From: Prosthecobacter debontii
GTDB lineage: Bacteria > Verrucomicrobiota > Verrucomicrobiia > Verrucomicrobiales > Verrucomicrobiaceae
DNA: 64,000 nucleotides
Assembly: GCF_900167535.1 (NCBI RefSeq)
Contig: NZ_FUYE01000004.1
Location: 350,709-414,708, forward strand
Direction of reading: 5' to 3'
Both the position numbers and the translations under genes were made by a program. This document shows positions 53,636-63,593 of the stretch, piece by piece. Positions within the stretch are counted from its first letter, which is position 1. Each line of letters starts with the position of its first letter. Under the pieces are notes generated by a model. That model was not told where the DNA came from, searched no databases, and saw only the letters and a program-made list of their open reading frames with translations.

Positions 53636-56600
53636 CTAAAAGCCAAACCGTTGAGTCTGAAGAATTCGAAATTCGTGGTAATGATCGAGTGTGCGGCCTG
53701 CAGCATTTGTCGCGAAGTCAGGCAACCCCGCTTGAGTTGGGTCCAGGTGCCGTTCGATGAGCGTGGAACCACGAAATTCACCCGTTACTTTGTCGAGATC
53801 TGAAACTTGGTCTGCATGAGTTGACCGAGCTTTTTGAATTGTCTGCGAAATGTAATGAATGAGGAAGGTGTTCGAGCGGGTTGTGACACGAGGATAGATG
53901 CCAGCATAGGGGCGTTCACGGGTGTTATCACCGGTTAGACGATGATCTGCCCAGAAGGACTCCATTTGCTCATGACTGCTCACACCAGGAGCCGCTTGAG
54001 GCACTAGATGAATCTCGCAGATTTCGCTTGGACTGATAAAAACGCGCCCTTGAGCGAAACGCTCGTCGAATTGAACCAGTGTTTTTTCCGCATCAATCTT
54101 GTAGTGCCATTGTTTAGCCTGTGCTTGCCCCCAAAATCCGTTTTGATTCGTGGAATCGGGAAAGACTTTGTAGTTAGGCGCATCTTCATTAGGCACCGCA
54201 TGGATCACCTCGCCTTTCAGCACCGAATGCATCCCAGTCGCCCGACGAATATGGGTAAAAGGCAAGATCTGATAGTTCAGATTTACTTTCCCAGCGGTGG
54301 AGAAAGGTTCACTAATGGCGTAAGGCTCGACCACAGGCATCCAAAAAAACTCCAACAGCAAATGATCCGCCGGGCTAGTGCCGCCTGAGCGGCTCGGGCC
54401 GCCAGGATGACCTCGCTGAGGTCTGAAGAGTAAGGTCCGCCAGGGATCCCCCGCTTTGACGCTCGTGGGCAGTGAGCCAAACATCACAGGTGAAGGCATC
54501 ATCCGATTCGGGGAATAAAAGTCTTGTTCTGTGGTGCGGTGTTGGCTGCTTTCACTGAAGTAAGCGATGCCCTTGTCTCCCGCGACGATGTTTAGATTGC
54601 CTTCATCCGGTTTATTGATGTAAGGCCCATCGCGATGAGGACCTGGACCGTTATCAAAGTCGCCATATCGCTGAGCTTTCACCGAGGCCTCTGTATTGTA
54701 GGGTAGGTCAGGGATACGATGGTTGGCATAACCAGCCCCTTGTTTGTTAGGCACCAGCCGTTTGTCAAAATCGGTATTGCCACCATAATCGTAACCTGGC
54801 AGCTGATTGCTTACAAAGTTGGTGAAGCTATGAGCTAGGCGTTGCTTGCCATAGTAACGGTGAGGAGACCAATCCTCACTTGGCACCGTCATCTTGGCCG
54901 CTGTCAGACGATAGTCTCCATGCCGGATCATCACGGTTTGCACCACATCACTGCCTTCCAACTCCTCCGCTTCATCGATCTTGACCTGGGTATTGGCATT
55001 ATTTTGAGTGCGAAAGAGACGGGGAGCACCTGCGACGGCGGGATCGAACCCGAAAAAGAAAGCCCCCATCGTATGCTTGTTGGCGACGCTCGGGGCCAAG
55101 TTATGCCGGAACAGGCGACCGCGTAGATAGGCGGTCGAGTTGGGGCCCAATTTATCACGCCCAATCAAGGAGTCCCTCTGACTGATACCCACGGCACCTC
55201 GGCTATTGAAAGTCCACCAAGCGGGAGGCTCCCGTCCTAGATCGGCACCCACAGGCCGAGCCGCAGTGCGGACCAATGTTGGCGGTTTAAGACTTGCAGC
55301 AGGAAATGCAGGCTGTAGCACCTGAACCAGCTGAGCTGGAGTTTCCTCGACGGTGACAGAGCGTCCGACATGACCTGAATAGATCTCCACAGTCAGGATC
55401 ACCGGATTGCCAGTTTGCACACTTTGAAGTTCCATTGGGAGTTCTCCATTCGCTCCGACGTTAATGTCCACGTAGTTGCTGATCAGATCATAATTCAGGA
55501 CGCAGCGGTGTTCATCATTCTGCTCGGCGGGTTTTACAATCCATTCGGGCTTTCCCCAGTTGGCATCAGCGGGCATGGGAGCACGCGCAGGAACCTCGCG
55601 GCCACGAAGTAGTCCTTTCAAGCCGATACCATAGCCCCCTTGCATCTGAGCTCCGGGGTGAGTCGCACGTCTGCCTGTGTAAAAAAATTCTTCGTCTTTG
55701 GGGAAAAGGCTTTGCCCATTCACACGAAAAGAAGCTAAGCCCGAAACCTTCACGGTGACATCCGGCTCCAACAAGGTATATCCAGCCCCAGGAACGAAGA
55801 ACTCCAGCAGTAATCTGGCTTGCACACGTCGATAACCTGGCCGCAACGGAGTGTTTGCTTCGAGCTGATGATTCCAGTTTTCACGTTGATAGCCCGGATG
55901 CGTTTTCTCTGGGCCATAAGGGAAACCGTTGGTCAGAGGATAGGCATTTAAATTGGCTTTTTCGCCTGCTGCCGGGTTGGGCTTTGGCCGAGGCGGAAAA
56001 TTGGAATACCAGCGGTCTGTTGGGCTTGTGGGCGGATTGATGCCTAGCTGTCCCTTCTCCGCACTGCCACCTCCAGGCTTACCGATGTGGGGATAAACTT
56101 CGGCCAATGGATTGTTAGGATCATTCGTGTTATCCGCGGCGCAAATGAAGTGCAACCCCACCTCCGTGATGGTTGGAAATCGTCCGATACCCTGCACATG
56201 GCGTCCTTGGTAGTTCCATTGAGAAGGCGTTACTTGGCCATGCCCTGGAAATCCCAATTTTTCTTTCAATCCATCGCTGGCATCGGGATCGTCGTCTTCT
56301 GTAGCAGAACCAAAAAAACGAGGGTCCGTGAAGGTCTTGAAAGAGGTAGGGCGAGCGGATCCTGGCGCATAACCTAACATGAAGTTTTGCGCATTTCCAT
56401 CGCCATTGATGCGATCTTCCGGTTTGATTAGATTGCCATCATGCAAGTTGACGGCCCGAATATAGTCAAAGATTTCCACCAAGATTTGTGCGGTGTCTTG
56501 ACCGTATTTGGTCTGAAAGCTTTGACCTGCGGAGGAAGCAAATCCTGGAATGGGTTTCGCCCATTGATCCATGAGACTGGCTAAAAGAATGCTGTTGTCC

Positions 56601-57982
56601 TCCTGAGTGATGTCCTGCGTCGTTGAGTCGGCCCAGCCCCGCTGAAAGATGTAGCTGCGTTTCCCACTCGCGGTGCGGAGTGTGGCGCAGTGAGCGATGA
56701 GCTGATCGAACGCTGTTCGGTAAGCCGCTCCCCGATAGCTGACTGGCCAAACCGCAATCTTGGGCATTCCGAACGGATTGGCTTCAGGAGCTCGACTGTG
56801 CGCTGTCAGGAAGAAACCCGAACGCTGAATTCTTTCTGGTTCCAGAGCTTCTCCTGCCAAAACATTTCGCTGACGATCCTCGGCAAGTAGCAATTCATCC
56901 AGGCTCGCATACAGCCGCTCACGACGATAGCGAGTCAATGCCACGGCCTCGATTTCAGGATCGCTATAAGAGCGTGTTCCAGCCCGGCTGCCTCCAGGCC
57001 CCACCTTAGGCGCGAGTTCATAGATGGACTCCTTTTGGCCCACGGTCAGAGTTTGCCCAGGAAAAAGAATCGGGCTAAGCGCCGTACTGGCCGGATGTCC
57101 TGGATAACGCTGAAACTCACCCGCCACGGGTTGGTAGCGAGCGTAACCCGCATCTTGATCATAAAAAAAGGTGGGCATGGCCCAGGGGGTGGGTTCTGAA
57201 GCGGTATTGATATTCACTTTAGACGCCTCATCATCCGTCCAGAAAGCAATGCGTCCGGTGATGGGATTATCCGCAGTGGCAGGTTTCGGCCCCACGAAGT
57301 GATTGAATTCATTGAGAGAGCCTAGGGTGCCATCTTTGAGCACATACAGCCATTCCACTGGCATCGGCACTCTCTGAGTGTCACCACCGGTAGTCCGCAC
57401 GCCGCTGATTTTTTGTCCTGCCGAGGTTTGCTCCCCATACGAAAAGCCCTCCACGGTTTGGCTGCCGGCCTGCGCTCTGGGGTCCAGAATAGGAAAGAGT
57501 AGCAGCGGTTGCCCCTGTGCGGTGATGCGCACTGTAGGGCGATTCAGATCGACATAACGATGCGGATTTGTCTGCCAGTCTGGAGGGACATCGTCTTCGA
57601 GAAGCTGCCGCTCGATCTGACCGACTGAGCGTAAGATCAGCTCTGGGCTGGAATACAACTTATAGGCCGTTTGAACTTGGCCATTCGTCGAGTGGCGACG
57701 CACCACACCAGGCTGAGAAGTCCAGGCCTCCAAGCCACTCACGTTTGTATTTTGAGTCGTTGCCTTACGAAGTTGCGAGATGACGACATTGACAGCCACC
57801 TCCGCCAGTTGCTTGGCCTGCTGGCCATCGGCATGCACTTTGGCCGACTTGAGCTCGGTTTGCGAAATGGATAACATGGCTACGATGAGCACGGTCATCA
57901 GAGCTACCACGGAGAGCATCGTGACTAGAGCTATCCCCTGGTGAGGACGGCCAATAGAATGGCGATAGACGTGAAAATTCAT
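53636..57982 (-). CDS. Verru_Chthon cassette protein A (large)
   Basis: 1448 residues. The N-terminus 'RPHQGIALVTMLSVVALMTV' is PilX/GspK-like: a hydrophobic helix followed by 'QTELKSAKVHADGQQAKQLA', where element-type minor pilins of the GspK/PilX type carry their conserved helix. The long remainder is mostly beta-rich, without a family I recognise, and contains several 'F..SNQ..NTF' and 'LLLEFF.P' repeats of local sequence. It is first in the operon, so it may form the tip or scaffold to which B, C and D attach. Function is undescribed. Confidence 0.9.
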   Translation of the reverse strand: MNFHVYRHSIGRPHQGIALVTMLSVVALMTVLIVAMLSISQTELKSAKVHADGQQAKQLAEVAVNVVISQLRKATTQNTNVSGLEAWTSQPGVVRRHSTNGQVQTAYKLYSSPELILRSVGQIERQLLEDDVPPDWQTNPHRYVDLNRPTVRITAQGQPLLLFPILDPRAQAGSQTVEGFSYGEQTSAGQKISGVRTTGGDTQRVPMPVEWLYVLKDGTLGSLNEFNHFVGPKPATADNPITGRIAFWTDDEASKVNINTASEPTPWAMPTFFYDQDAGYARYQPVAGEFQRYPGHPASTALSPILFPGQTLTVGQKESIYELAPKVGPGGSRAGTRSYSDPEIEAVALTRYRRERLYASLDELLLAEDRQRNVLAGEALEPERIQRSGFFLTAHSRAPEANPFGMPKIAVWPVSYRGAAYRTAFDQLIAHCATLRTASGKRSYIFQRGWADSTTQDITQEDNSILLASLMDQWAKPIPGFASSAGQSFQTKYGQDTAQILVEIFDYIRAVNLHDGNLIKPEDRINGDGNAQNFMLGYAPGSARPTSFKTFTDPRFFGSATEDDDPDASDGLKEKLGFPGHGQVTPSQWNYQGRHVQGIGRFPTITEVGLHFICAADNTNDPNNPLAEVYPHIGKPGGGSAEKGQLGINPPTSPTDRWYSNFPPRPKPNPAAGEKANLNAYPLTNGFPYGPEKTHPGYQRENWNHQLEANTPLRPGYRRVQARLLLEFFVPGAGYTLLEPDVTVKVSGLASFRVNGQSLFPKDEEFFYTGRRATHPGAQMQGGYGIGLKGLLRGREVPARAPMPADANWGKPEWIVKPAEQNDEHRCVLNYDLISNYVDINVGANGELPMELQSVQTGNPVILTVEIYSGHVGRSVTVEETPAQLVQVLQPAFPAASLKPPTLVRTAARPVGADLGREPPAWWTFNSRGAVGISQRDSLIGRDKLGPNSTAYLRGRLFRHNLAPSVANKHTMGAFFFGFDPAVAGAPRLFRTQNNANTQVKIDEAEELEGSDVVQTVMIRHGDYRLTAAKMTVPSEDWSPHRYYGKQRLAHSFTNFVSNQLPGYDYGGNTDFDKRLVPNKQGAGYANHRIPDLPYNTEASVKAQRYGDFDNGPGPHRDGPYINKPDEGNLNIVAGDKGIAYFSESSQHRTTEQDFYSPNRMMPSPVMFGSLPTSVKAGDPWRTLLFRPQRGHPGGPSRSGGTSPADHLLLEFFWMPVVEPYAISEPFSTAGKVNLNYQILPFTHIRRATGMHSVLKGEVIHAVPNEDAPNYKVFPDSTNQNGFWGQAQAKQWHYKIDAEKTLVQFDERFAQGRVFISPSEICEIHLVPQAAPGVSSHEQMESFWADHRLTGDNTRERPYAGIYPRVTTRSNTFLIHYISQTIQKARSTHADQVSDLDKVTGEFRGSTLIERHLDPTQAGLPDFATNAAGRTLDHYHEFRILQTQRFGF

Positions 57983-58033
57983 GCGGAAGTGGGGTTGAGG
58001 AGAAACCCGCCTTCCGTGGTCGGATCGGCTATT

Positions 58034-58052
58034 TCATACTATATGAGTATGA
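58034..58052. promoter_or_regulatory. Operator-like palindrome upstream of the Verru_Chthon cassette
   Basis: TCATACT (58034-58040) and AGTATGA (58046-58052) form a perfect 7-bp inverted repeat with a 5-base centre ATATG. It lies 51 bases upstream of the cassette A start. Single AGTATGA half-sites recur at 58083-58089 and at 58211-58217, the latter just inside the divergent gene. The spacing suits a dimeric regulator, or the AT-rich core may be the -10 region. The 225-base divergent gap has no other gene. Confidence 0.45.
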
Positions 58053-58207
58053 TATTAAATACCGCCTTATTCCTTTCTGTCTAGTATGAATTTAAATTTA
58101 TCGGTGTTTGAAAGGTTCCATGCCGCCGAACACCGATCTTTCTCTCAAACTCGTCTTGATGTATTCTTGATCTTGAAGCGCTATCGCACCCATCAGATGA
58201 TGAAACC

Positions 58208-59719
58208 ATGAGTATGAACACGAAGGCGCTCAATCCCATCATCTCCGGCTGCTGTCTGGTCTTCTGGCTGATGCTATCGTCAGCTTCAGCACAGCCTGAA
58301 GGGGTCAATTACTTCGGCATTCACATCGTGGATCAGGAAACAGGGCGAGGGGTTCCTTTGATCACGCTTACTTCAGTCAATCACCAATCGTGGGTGACCG
58401 ACAGCAACGGATGGATAGCCTTCCACGAGCCCGGCCTGATGAACACTGACGTGTTTCTTTACCTGCAAAGCCCCGGCTACTCGGTCCCTAAAGATGGGTT
58501 TGGTTATGCTGGTGTACGGCTCAAACCCCAGCTAGGTCAAACGGTCGAGCTGAAGGTCAGAAGAGACAACATAGCCGAGCGATTGTATCGCATCACTGGA
58601 CAAGGGATATACCGTGATTCTCTTTTGTTAGGTCAATCCTTGGCATTACCTCATGCCAGTCAAACAGCGCCCAACTTAGTGCTGGGACAAGACAGTGTAC
58701 AAGTGGTGCCGTGGCGTGGACGTCTCTTTTGGCTTTGGGGTGACACAAATGTCCCGCATTACCCGCTGGGAAACTTCCGCAGCACCTGCGCATGGTCCCA
58801 ACTCCCAATGCAAGGAGGCTTAGCACCTCAAGACGGAGTCGCCTTGGATTATTTAAAAATGCCTGACGGAAAACTAAGGCCGATGATGCCTTCGGAGCAG
58901 CCTGGCATGATCTGGATCTTTGGTCTGCTGAACGTGACTGATGAACGCGGGAACGAGCATCTTGTCGGGCACTACGGACGCTTTAAAAGCCTAACCAAAC
59001 GCGTGGAACACGGCCTCACTGAATTTGACGAGTCCCTCGGGCATTTCCGCGCTGTCAAGAAGCTGGAACCTCAGGTCTGGCAACACCCTGAGGGAAACGC
59101 CATGAGAGTCGAAAGGCCAGAGGGCAGCTACTTCTATTTCACGGAGTCTTTTCCTGTGCTGCGAGTTCGCGCAGATTACGATAGCGTACTGACTCCATCA
59201 GCCTATGAGGCCTTGGCATGGTCAGAAGGGGAAAAAACGTTTGTTTGGCAGAGTGCCCAACCCCCACTTACGCAGCAGAAGGAGGCCCAGTTGGTTCGCT
59301 CTGGACACATACGTGGAGATCAGGCTTGTTTTCAAGTTAATGACGCCGACTCCGGAAAACCCGTGATCATTCACCGATCAAGCGTCCAATGGAATGATTA
59401 TCGGCAACGATGGATCATGATCGCCACGCAATCGGGAGGCACTGTCTCCCAACTCGGTGAGGTATGGTATGCAGAATCCATTGCTCCTGAAGGCCCCTGG
59501 AAAAAAGCTGTCAAGATTGCCAGCCATCCGCGCTATTCCTTCTACAATCCGCGTCAGCATCCATTCTTCGACCAGCAGGGCGGACGCATCGTCTATTTCG
59601 AGGGGACATACACGGAGACTTTTTCCGGTAATCCGGTGCCGACACCGCGCTATGATTATAACCAGCTTATGTATCGGCTGGATCTTGCAGATCCGCGTTT
59701 AGCGGCTTGCCACGAGTGA
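58208..59719 (+). CDS. Secreted protein with probable five-bladed propeller, DUF4185-like
   Basis: 503 residues with a signal peptide ('CCLVFWLMLSSASA'). Residues ~30-120 look like a carboxypeptidase-regulatory-like beta sandwich ('FGIHIVDQETGRGVPLITLT'). From ~165 the pattern 'DSVQVVPWRGRLFWLWGDTN', 'GEVWYAESIAPEGPW' and 'NPRQHPFFDQQGGRIVYFEG' resembles beta-propeller proteins of the DUF4185 or GH43/GH33-like kind that bind or cleave glycans. I cannot name an activity. It is divergent from the Verru_Chthon cassette across the palindromic promoter region. Confidence 0.7.
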   Translation: MSMNTKALNPIISGCCLVFWLMLSSASAQPEGVNYFGIHIVDQETGRGVPLITLTSVNHQSWVTDSNGWIAFHEPGLMNTDVFLYLQSPGYSVPKDGFGYAGVRLKPQLGQTVELKVRRDNIAERLYRITGQGIYRDSLLLGQSLALPHASQTAPNLVLGQDSVQVVPWRGRLFWLWGDTNVPHYPLGNFRSTCAWSQLPMQGGLAPQDGVALDYLKMPDGKLRPMMPSEQPGMIWIFGLLNVTDERGNEHLVGHYGRFKSLTKRVEHGLTEFDESLGHFRAVKKLEPQVWQHPEGNAMRVERPEGSYFYFTESFPVLRVRADYDSVLTPSAYEALAWSEGEKTFVWQSAQPPLTQQKEAQLVRSGHIRGDQACFQVNDADSGKPVIIHRSSVQWNDYRQRWIMIATQSGGTVSQLGEVWYAESIAPEGPWKKAVKIASHPRYSFYNPRQHPFFDQQGGRIVYFEGTYTETFSGNPVPTPRYDYNQLMYRLDLADPRLAACHE

Positions 59720-59887
59720 ACTACTATCCCCACATTTAGGGGACACTACAGATGCAAAAGCGCAGTGGAATCTCTTGCGTCTCAGCTTTATATTTTCCAT
59801 AATCAACACCCGCTCCAGGCTACTGACCTTACAAGGTCACGCCTTGAAGGGGGCCAATTTGGTTGTTTCGCCTCCGATTTATCCTGC

Positions 59888-61183
59888 ATGTCCTCCTCTC
59901 ACTTCGCTGTCCTCGGTGGCGGCATCTCCGGTCTTATCAGTGCCCTGCGGCTAGCAGAACGTGGTCATCGTGTCACCTTGATTGAGGGCTCAGATCAGCT
60001 CGGAGGCCTAGGCACTTTCTTTCAGCATGAAGGCCGCACGTTTGAGCGCTTTTACCACTGCATGCTGCCGAGCGATGGACCTTTGCTTCAGGTGCTAGAG
60101 TCATTGGGCCTGACCTCGGAGATTTACTGGAAACCGAGTTCGTTTGCCTATGCGCACCAGAGGGCCATTTATCCGCTGAATACCCCCAAGGATCTTCTGG
60201 CATTCCGTCCTCTTCCTTTCTTGGATCGCCTGCGCGTGGGTTTCACCGGTGCCTGGGGACGGGTCTGTTCTGCAAAGGGGCTGGATGATATCTCCACGGC
60301 TGAATGGCTGCGCGGGCTCTCAGGACGCCGGGCCTTTGGCACCTTTTGGCAGCCCATGCTGGAAGCTAAGTTTGGCGACTCCTACGATGATGTGCCAGCC
60401 CTCTGGTTTTGGACGCGTTTTAACCGTGAGAAGGGGGAGAGCAAGGGAGAGGTCAAAGGCTACATCCGTGGCGGCTACAAACGAATCACCGATGCCTTTC
60501 GCCAGCGACTTACCGAACTGGGCGTCACGCTCCGCATGCAAGAATCCATCCAACAGGTGGACTTGGATGAGGAGGGGAGGCCCTTCATCCAAACCGCCCA
60601 AGTTCGGCTACAGGCAGATCATCTGGTGTTAACTCTTCCCTGGCCAGTCATTCGTCATTGCGTGGGAGACAAACTCCGCCAGCAAGCGACTGTGCCTCAT
60701 TGGAACATTGATTTTCAGGGCGTCATCAACCATGTGCTTTTCCTGCGTCGGCCTCTGACTCCCCACTACTGGCTGGCCACCCCAGAGACCCGCTACCCCT
60801 TCGATGGAGTGATTGAGACCTCGACACTCACCGACGAGGAGGATCGAGGAACGGGCCGACATGTTGTTTACCTGACCAAATATTTGCACAGGACAGATCC
60901 TCGTTATCTGGCATCCGATGCAGACCTTAAAAAGGAATGGCTGGCTGCCCTCCAACATCTTTTTCCCGATCTTAGCCCCAACGATGTTGAGGCAGACTAT
61001 GTATTCCGGGCTCCATTCGTCGAACCTATCTACACTCGAGGTTATCTCAAAAAACGCCCGCCTGAAGTCCTCGTGCCGGGGCGTGTCAGCCTCGCCACCA
61101 CCGTGCAGGTCTATCCTGTGGTGACGTCCTGGAATGGCAGCGCCATCCAAGTGCAACGCACCTTGGACTTGGCTCTGCCCTAA
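59888..61183 (+). CDS. FAD-dependent oxidoreductase (amine-oxidase/protoporphyrinogen-oxidase-like)
   Basis: 431 residues from the ATG at 59888, which places the dinucleotide motif 'FAVLGGGISGLISALRLAE' at the N-terminus; the longer frame adds 41 unlikely residues. 'GSDQLGGLGTFFQHEG' and the C-terminal 'VTSWNGSAIQ' fit the NAD(P)/FAD oxidoreductase group that includes carotenoid desaturases, UDP-galactopyranose mutase-like enzymes and exopolysaccharide-locus flavoproteins. The substrate is unknown. It converges with the AMP-ligase gene (18-base gap). Confidence 0.82.
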   Translation: MSSSHFAVLGGGISGLISALRLAERGHRVTLIEGSDQLGGLGTFFQHEGRTFERFYHCMLPSDGPLLQVLESLGLTSEIYWKPSSFAYAHQRAIYPLNTPKDLLAFRPLPFLDRLRVGFTGAWGRVCSAKGLDDISTAEWLRGLSGRRAFGTFWQPMLEAKFGDSYDDVPALWFWTRFNREKGESKGEVKGYIRGGYKRITDAFRQRLTELGVTLRMQESIQQVDLDEEGRPFIQTAQVRLQADHLVLTLPWPVIRHCVGDKLRQQATVPHWNIDFQGVINHVLFLRRPLTPHYWLATPETRYPFDGVIETSTLTDEEDRGTGRHVVYLTKYLHRTDPRYLASDADLKKEWLAALQHLFPDLSPNDVEADYVFRAPFVEPIYTRGYLKKRPPEVLVPGRVSLATTVQVYPVVTSWNGSAIQVQRTLDLALP

Positions 61184-61201
61184 GAGATAGAGCTTTTAAG
61201 G

Positions 61202-63391
61202 TCAGGCTCCAGCTTTAGCAATCTTCTCGCAGCTCTGCACATCCAGCTTGCCCGAAGAAAGGATGGGGATGTCGGAGACACGGATCATCTTCTTAGGAAT
61301 CCACAGGGGTGGCAGACCCTTTTCTAACAAGCGGTAACGCAGGTCTAGGATCTCTTGATGCTCTGGACCGCCGGGGATGGCGGTGAGAAGGATCAGTGCC
61401 TCACCTTTATCTGCATCAGGAACGCCAACGACCGCGATTTTGCGAGAGCTTTCATTCTCCAGCCCCATGGCCTTGATCAAGGCCTCCTCGACGGTCTCGT
61501 GAGGCACCATTTCACCGCCGATTTTGGAGAAGCGGCTGAGACGTCCCTCAATGTAGAGGAACCCATCAACATCCACCCGACCGATGTCGCCTGTGCGGAA
61601 CCAGCCGTTCGCATCAATGACCTCGGCGGTGCGTTTGGGATCATTCAGATAACCGTCAAACACATTGGCTCCCTTGAACCAGATCATGCCGCTGGTGTGC
61701 AGAGACTGGGGTTCATTGGTTTCAGCATGCGTGATGCGCACCGCCAGCCCAGGGATGAGTTGGCCCACACTTCCGGGACGATGGCTGGGAAGCCATCCGT
61801 GCCCGCTGCCCTCCCCCCCCAGCGGGATGGGATCAGGGAGATTGACATTGGAGACCGGGGAAGTCTCCGTCAGTCCATAGCCCTCAAAAACCTTTTTGCC
61901 GAAGCGTTGTTCAAAGGCTGCGGCCACGGTGGGTGGCAGTTTTTCTGCGCCTGTGACGACGATCTTCAGGGAAGTGAGGGCCTCGCGATTGACCCCACGC
62001 AGATACCCTCGAAGGAAAGTGGGGGTGGCGATCATCAATGAAATGCGGTGCTTCTCAATGAGTTCACCGAGCTTTTTGGTTTCCAGCGGGCTCGGGTAGG
62101 TGATCAAATCCAGACCGCTGATGATGGGATACCAGAGGGTCACGGTGCTGCCAAAGCTGTGGAAAAGAGGCAGGCTCCCCAAAATGGAGTCGTTTGATTT
62201 CAGTGCCAGACGGCTGCTGAACTGAACCACGTTGGCCAGCACGTTGCGATGGGTAAGCGGAACGCCTTTAGGATTCCCAGAGCTGCCACTGGTGAAAAGC
62301 AAGACGGCTTCGGTATCGCCGCCTTTTTTGGGCACTCCGAGGATGGTGGCCAAGAGCGAGGCGGGGAGAATTTTGCTGACAGCGAGCCACAGACCGATTT
62401 GAGATTTGAGACGAGGCAGGATGCGCTCGATCAAAATGAGCTGCTTCATCGGAGGCCACGGGAACGCCTGCATTTTGCGAACAAAGATATCGGCGGTGAT
62501 GTAGCGGTCCAGTCCGGCCGCTTTCATGGCAAACTCTACGGAAGACCGCCCGGCGGTGAAGTTGATGTTCACGGGGATTTTTCCAGCGAGTAAGACAGCG
62601 ACGTTGGCAATGAGTCCGCCGAGCCCAGGCGGCAGGATGATGCCCACGCGCTTTTGGTTGGTTTCGGCCTTGATCACTTTCGAGAGGGTGATGGCAATGG
62701 CTAAAACACGGTCATAGCCCATTTCCTTATCGTCTTTCCCATCCACCACTTTATTGCGTGAGCCATGGCGTTTGAGCCCCAGCAGCAAGGCATAAGCCAG
62801 ATGCATGCCCAGAGCAGGGTGCTCACTGAATGCGGCCTCTGAGAGGGTAAAAAGGGATTCCTGGTAAGTGGGGAGATTGACATCTGCCCCTGTGAGCAGT
62901 TTGCCAAACGCCATGATGACGGTGTCGTCGTCATAGGAGTCCTCAATGTCCAAGGCGACCTCCGTCATGTATTGCACGTACAGCGGCAGGACGGGGCAGG
63001 CGGCCTTGAGGAGAAACTCCAGCTTGGCGCCGGGGACCGTCGTGAGAGGTGTGGTGAGAGCAGCAGATTCCGCCGGCAGGTATATGATGACCGCCTCTTT
63101 TTGAATCTCTTCAGCCACGGCCTTTTGGTAAATGGCCGGATCTGTGATCTGGGATGAGATGACCAGGACGTGAATATTCTCCTGCTCCAGGTGAACTTTG
63201 AGAAGCGGTTGAAGCACAGCTCCTTCCTCAATGAGATAGACAATCCTGCGTCCTTCCAACAAGGTCTCCACACGCATCAAATCCATGTAACCCAGCCGAT
63301 TGGGCAGGATCATGCAACCGTCATGGGCTGGCAGATGTTCTTTCCCCAGCAGGGTAAGGTTTTTGAGAGAGACGGGCTTTTCCGAGGACAT
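61202..63391 (-). CDS. Acyltransferase-like / acyl-(ACP or CoA) synthetase fusion, Aas-like
   Basis: 729 residues. The N-terminal ~200 align with a PlsC-type acyltransferase layout as in Aas, but the usual His of the NHx4D motif is Arg here ('ILPNRLGYMDLM', Arg32...Asp37), so acyl transfer may be lost. The C-terminal ~480 form an AMP-binding ligase with 'LFTSGSSGNPKGVPLTHRN', 'FEGYGLTETSP' and 'GWFRTGDIGRVDVDGFL'. It would activate fatty acids for phospholipid recycling. The ATG at 63391 is preferred over a longer open frame. It is divergent from an alpha/beta hydrolase. Confidence 0.87.
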   Translation of the reverse strand: MSSEKPVSLKNLTLLGKEHLPAHDGCMILPNRLGYMDLMRVETLLEGRRIVYLIEEGAVLQPLLKVHLEQENIHVLVISSQITDPAIYQKAVAEEIQKEAVIIYLPAESAALTTPLTTVPGAKLEFLLKAACPVLPLYVQYMTEVALDIEDSYDDDTVIMAFGKLLTGADVNLPTYQESLFTLSEAAFSEHPALGMHLAYALLLGLKRHGSRNKVVDGKDDKEMGYDRVLAIAITLSKVIKAETNQKRVGIILPPGLGGLIANVAVLLAGKIPVNINFTAGRSSVEFAMKAAGLDRYITADIFVRKMQAFPWPPMKQLILIERILPRLKSQIGLWLAVSKILPASLLATILGVPKKGGDTEAVLLFTSGSSGNPKGVPLTHRNVLANVVQFSSRLALKSNDSILGSLPLFHSFGSTVTLWYPIISGLDLITYPSPLETKKLGELIEKHRISLMIATPTFLRGYLRGVNREALTSLKIVVTGAEKLPPTVAAAFEQRFGKKVFEGYGLTETSPVSNVNLPDPIPLGGEGSGHGWLPSHRPGSVGQLIPGLAVRITHAETNEPQSLHTSGMIWFKGANVFDGYLNDPKRTAEVIDANGWFRTGDIGRVDVDGFLYIEGRLSRFSKIGGEMVPHETVEEALIKAMGLENESSRKIAVVGVPDADKGEALILLTAIPGGPEHQEILDLRYRLLEKGLPPLWIPKKMIRVSDIPILSSGKLDVQSCEKIAKAGA

Positions 63392-63593
63392 GGCAGTATG
63401 AGGAAGAAAATGGCAATTCAGAGTAAGCGATGATGTATGCGCATTTCCAGCGGTAAAAGGATCATCCGAAGTTCTGAAAACATTTTCTGATCCTTTAGCA
63501 CCGGATTTTTCGCAGGATTCGTCACAAAGGCCCTTTGGCCTGTAAAATACAATCCAGCTTGCCATGATACCTTCACCCACTCCATCTTGGGCC

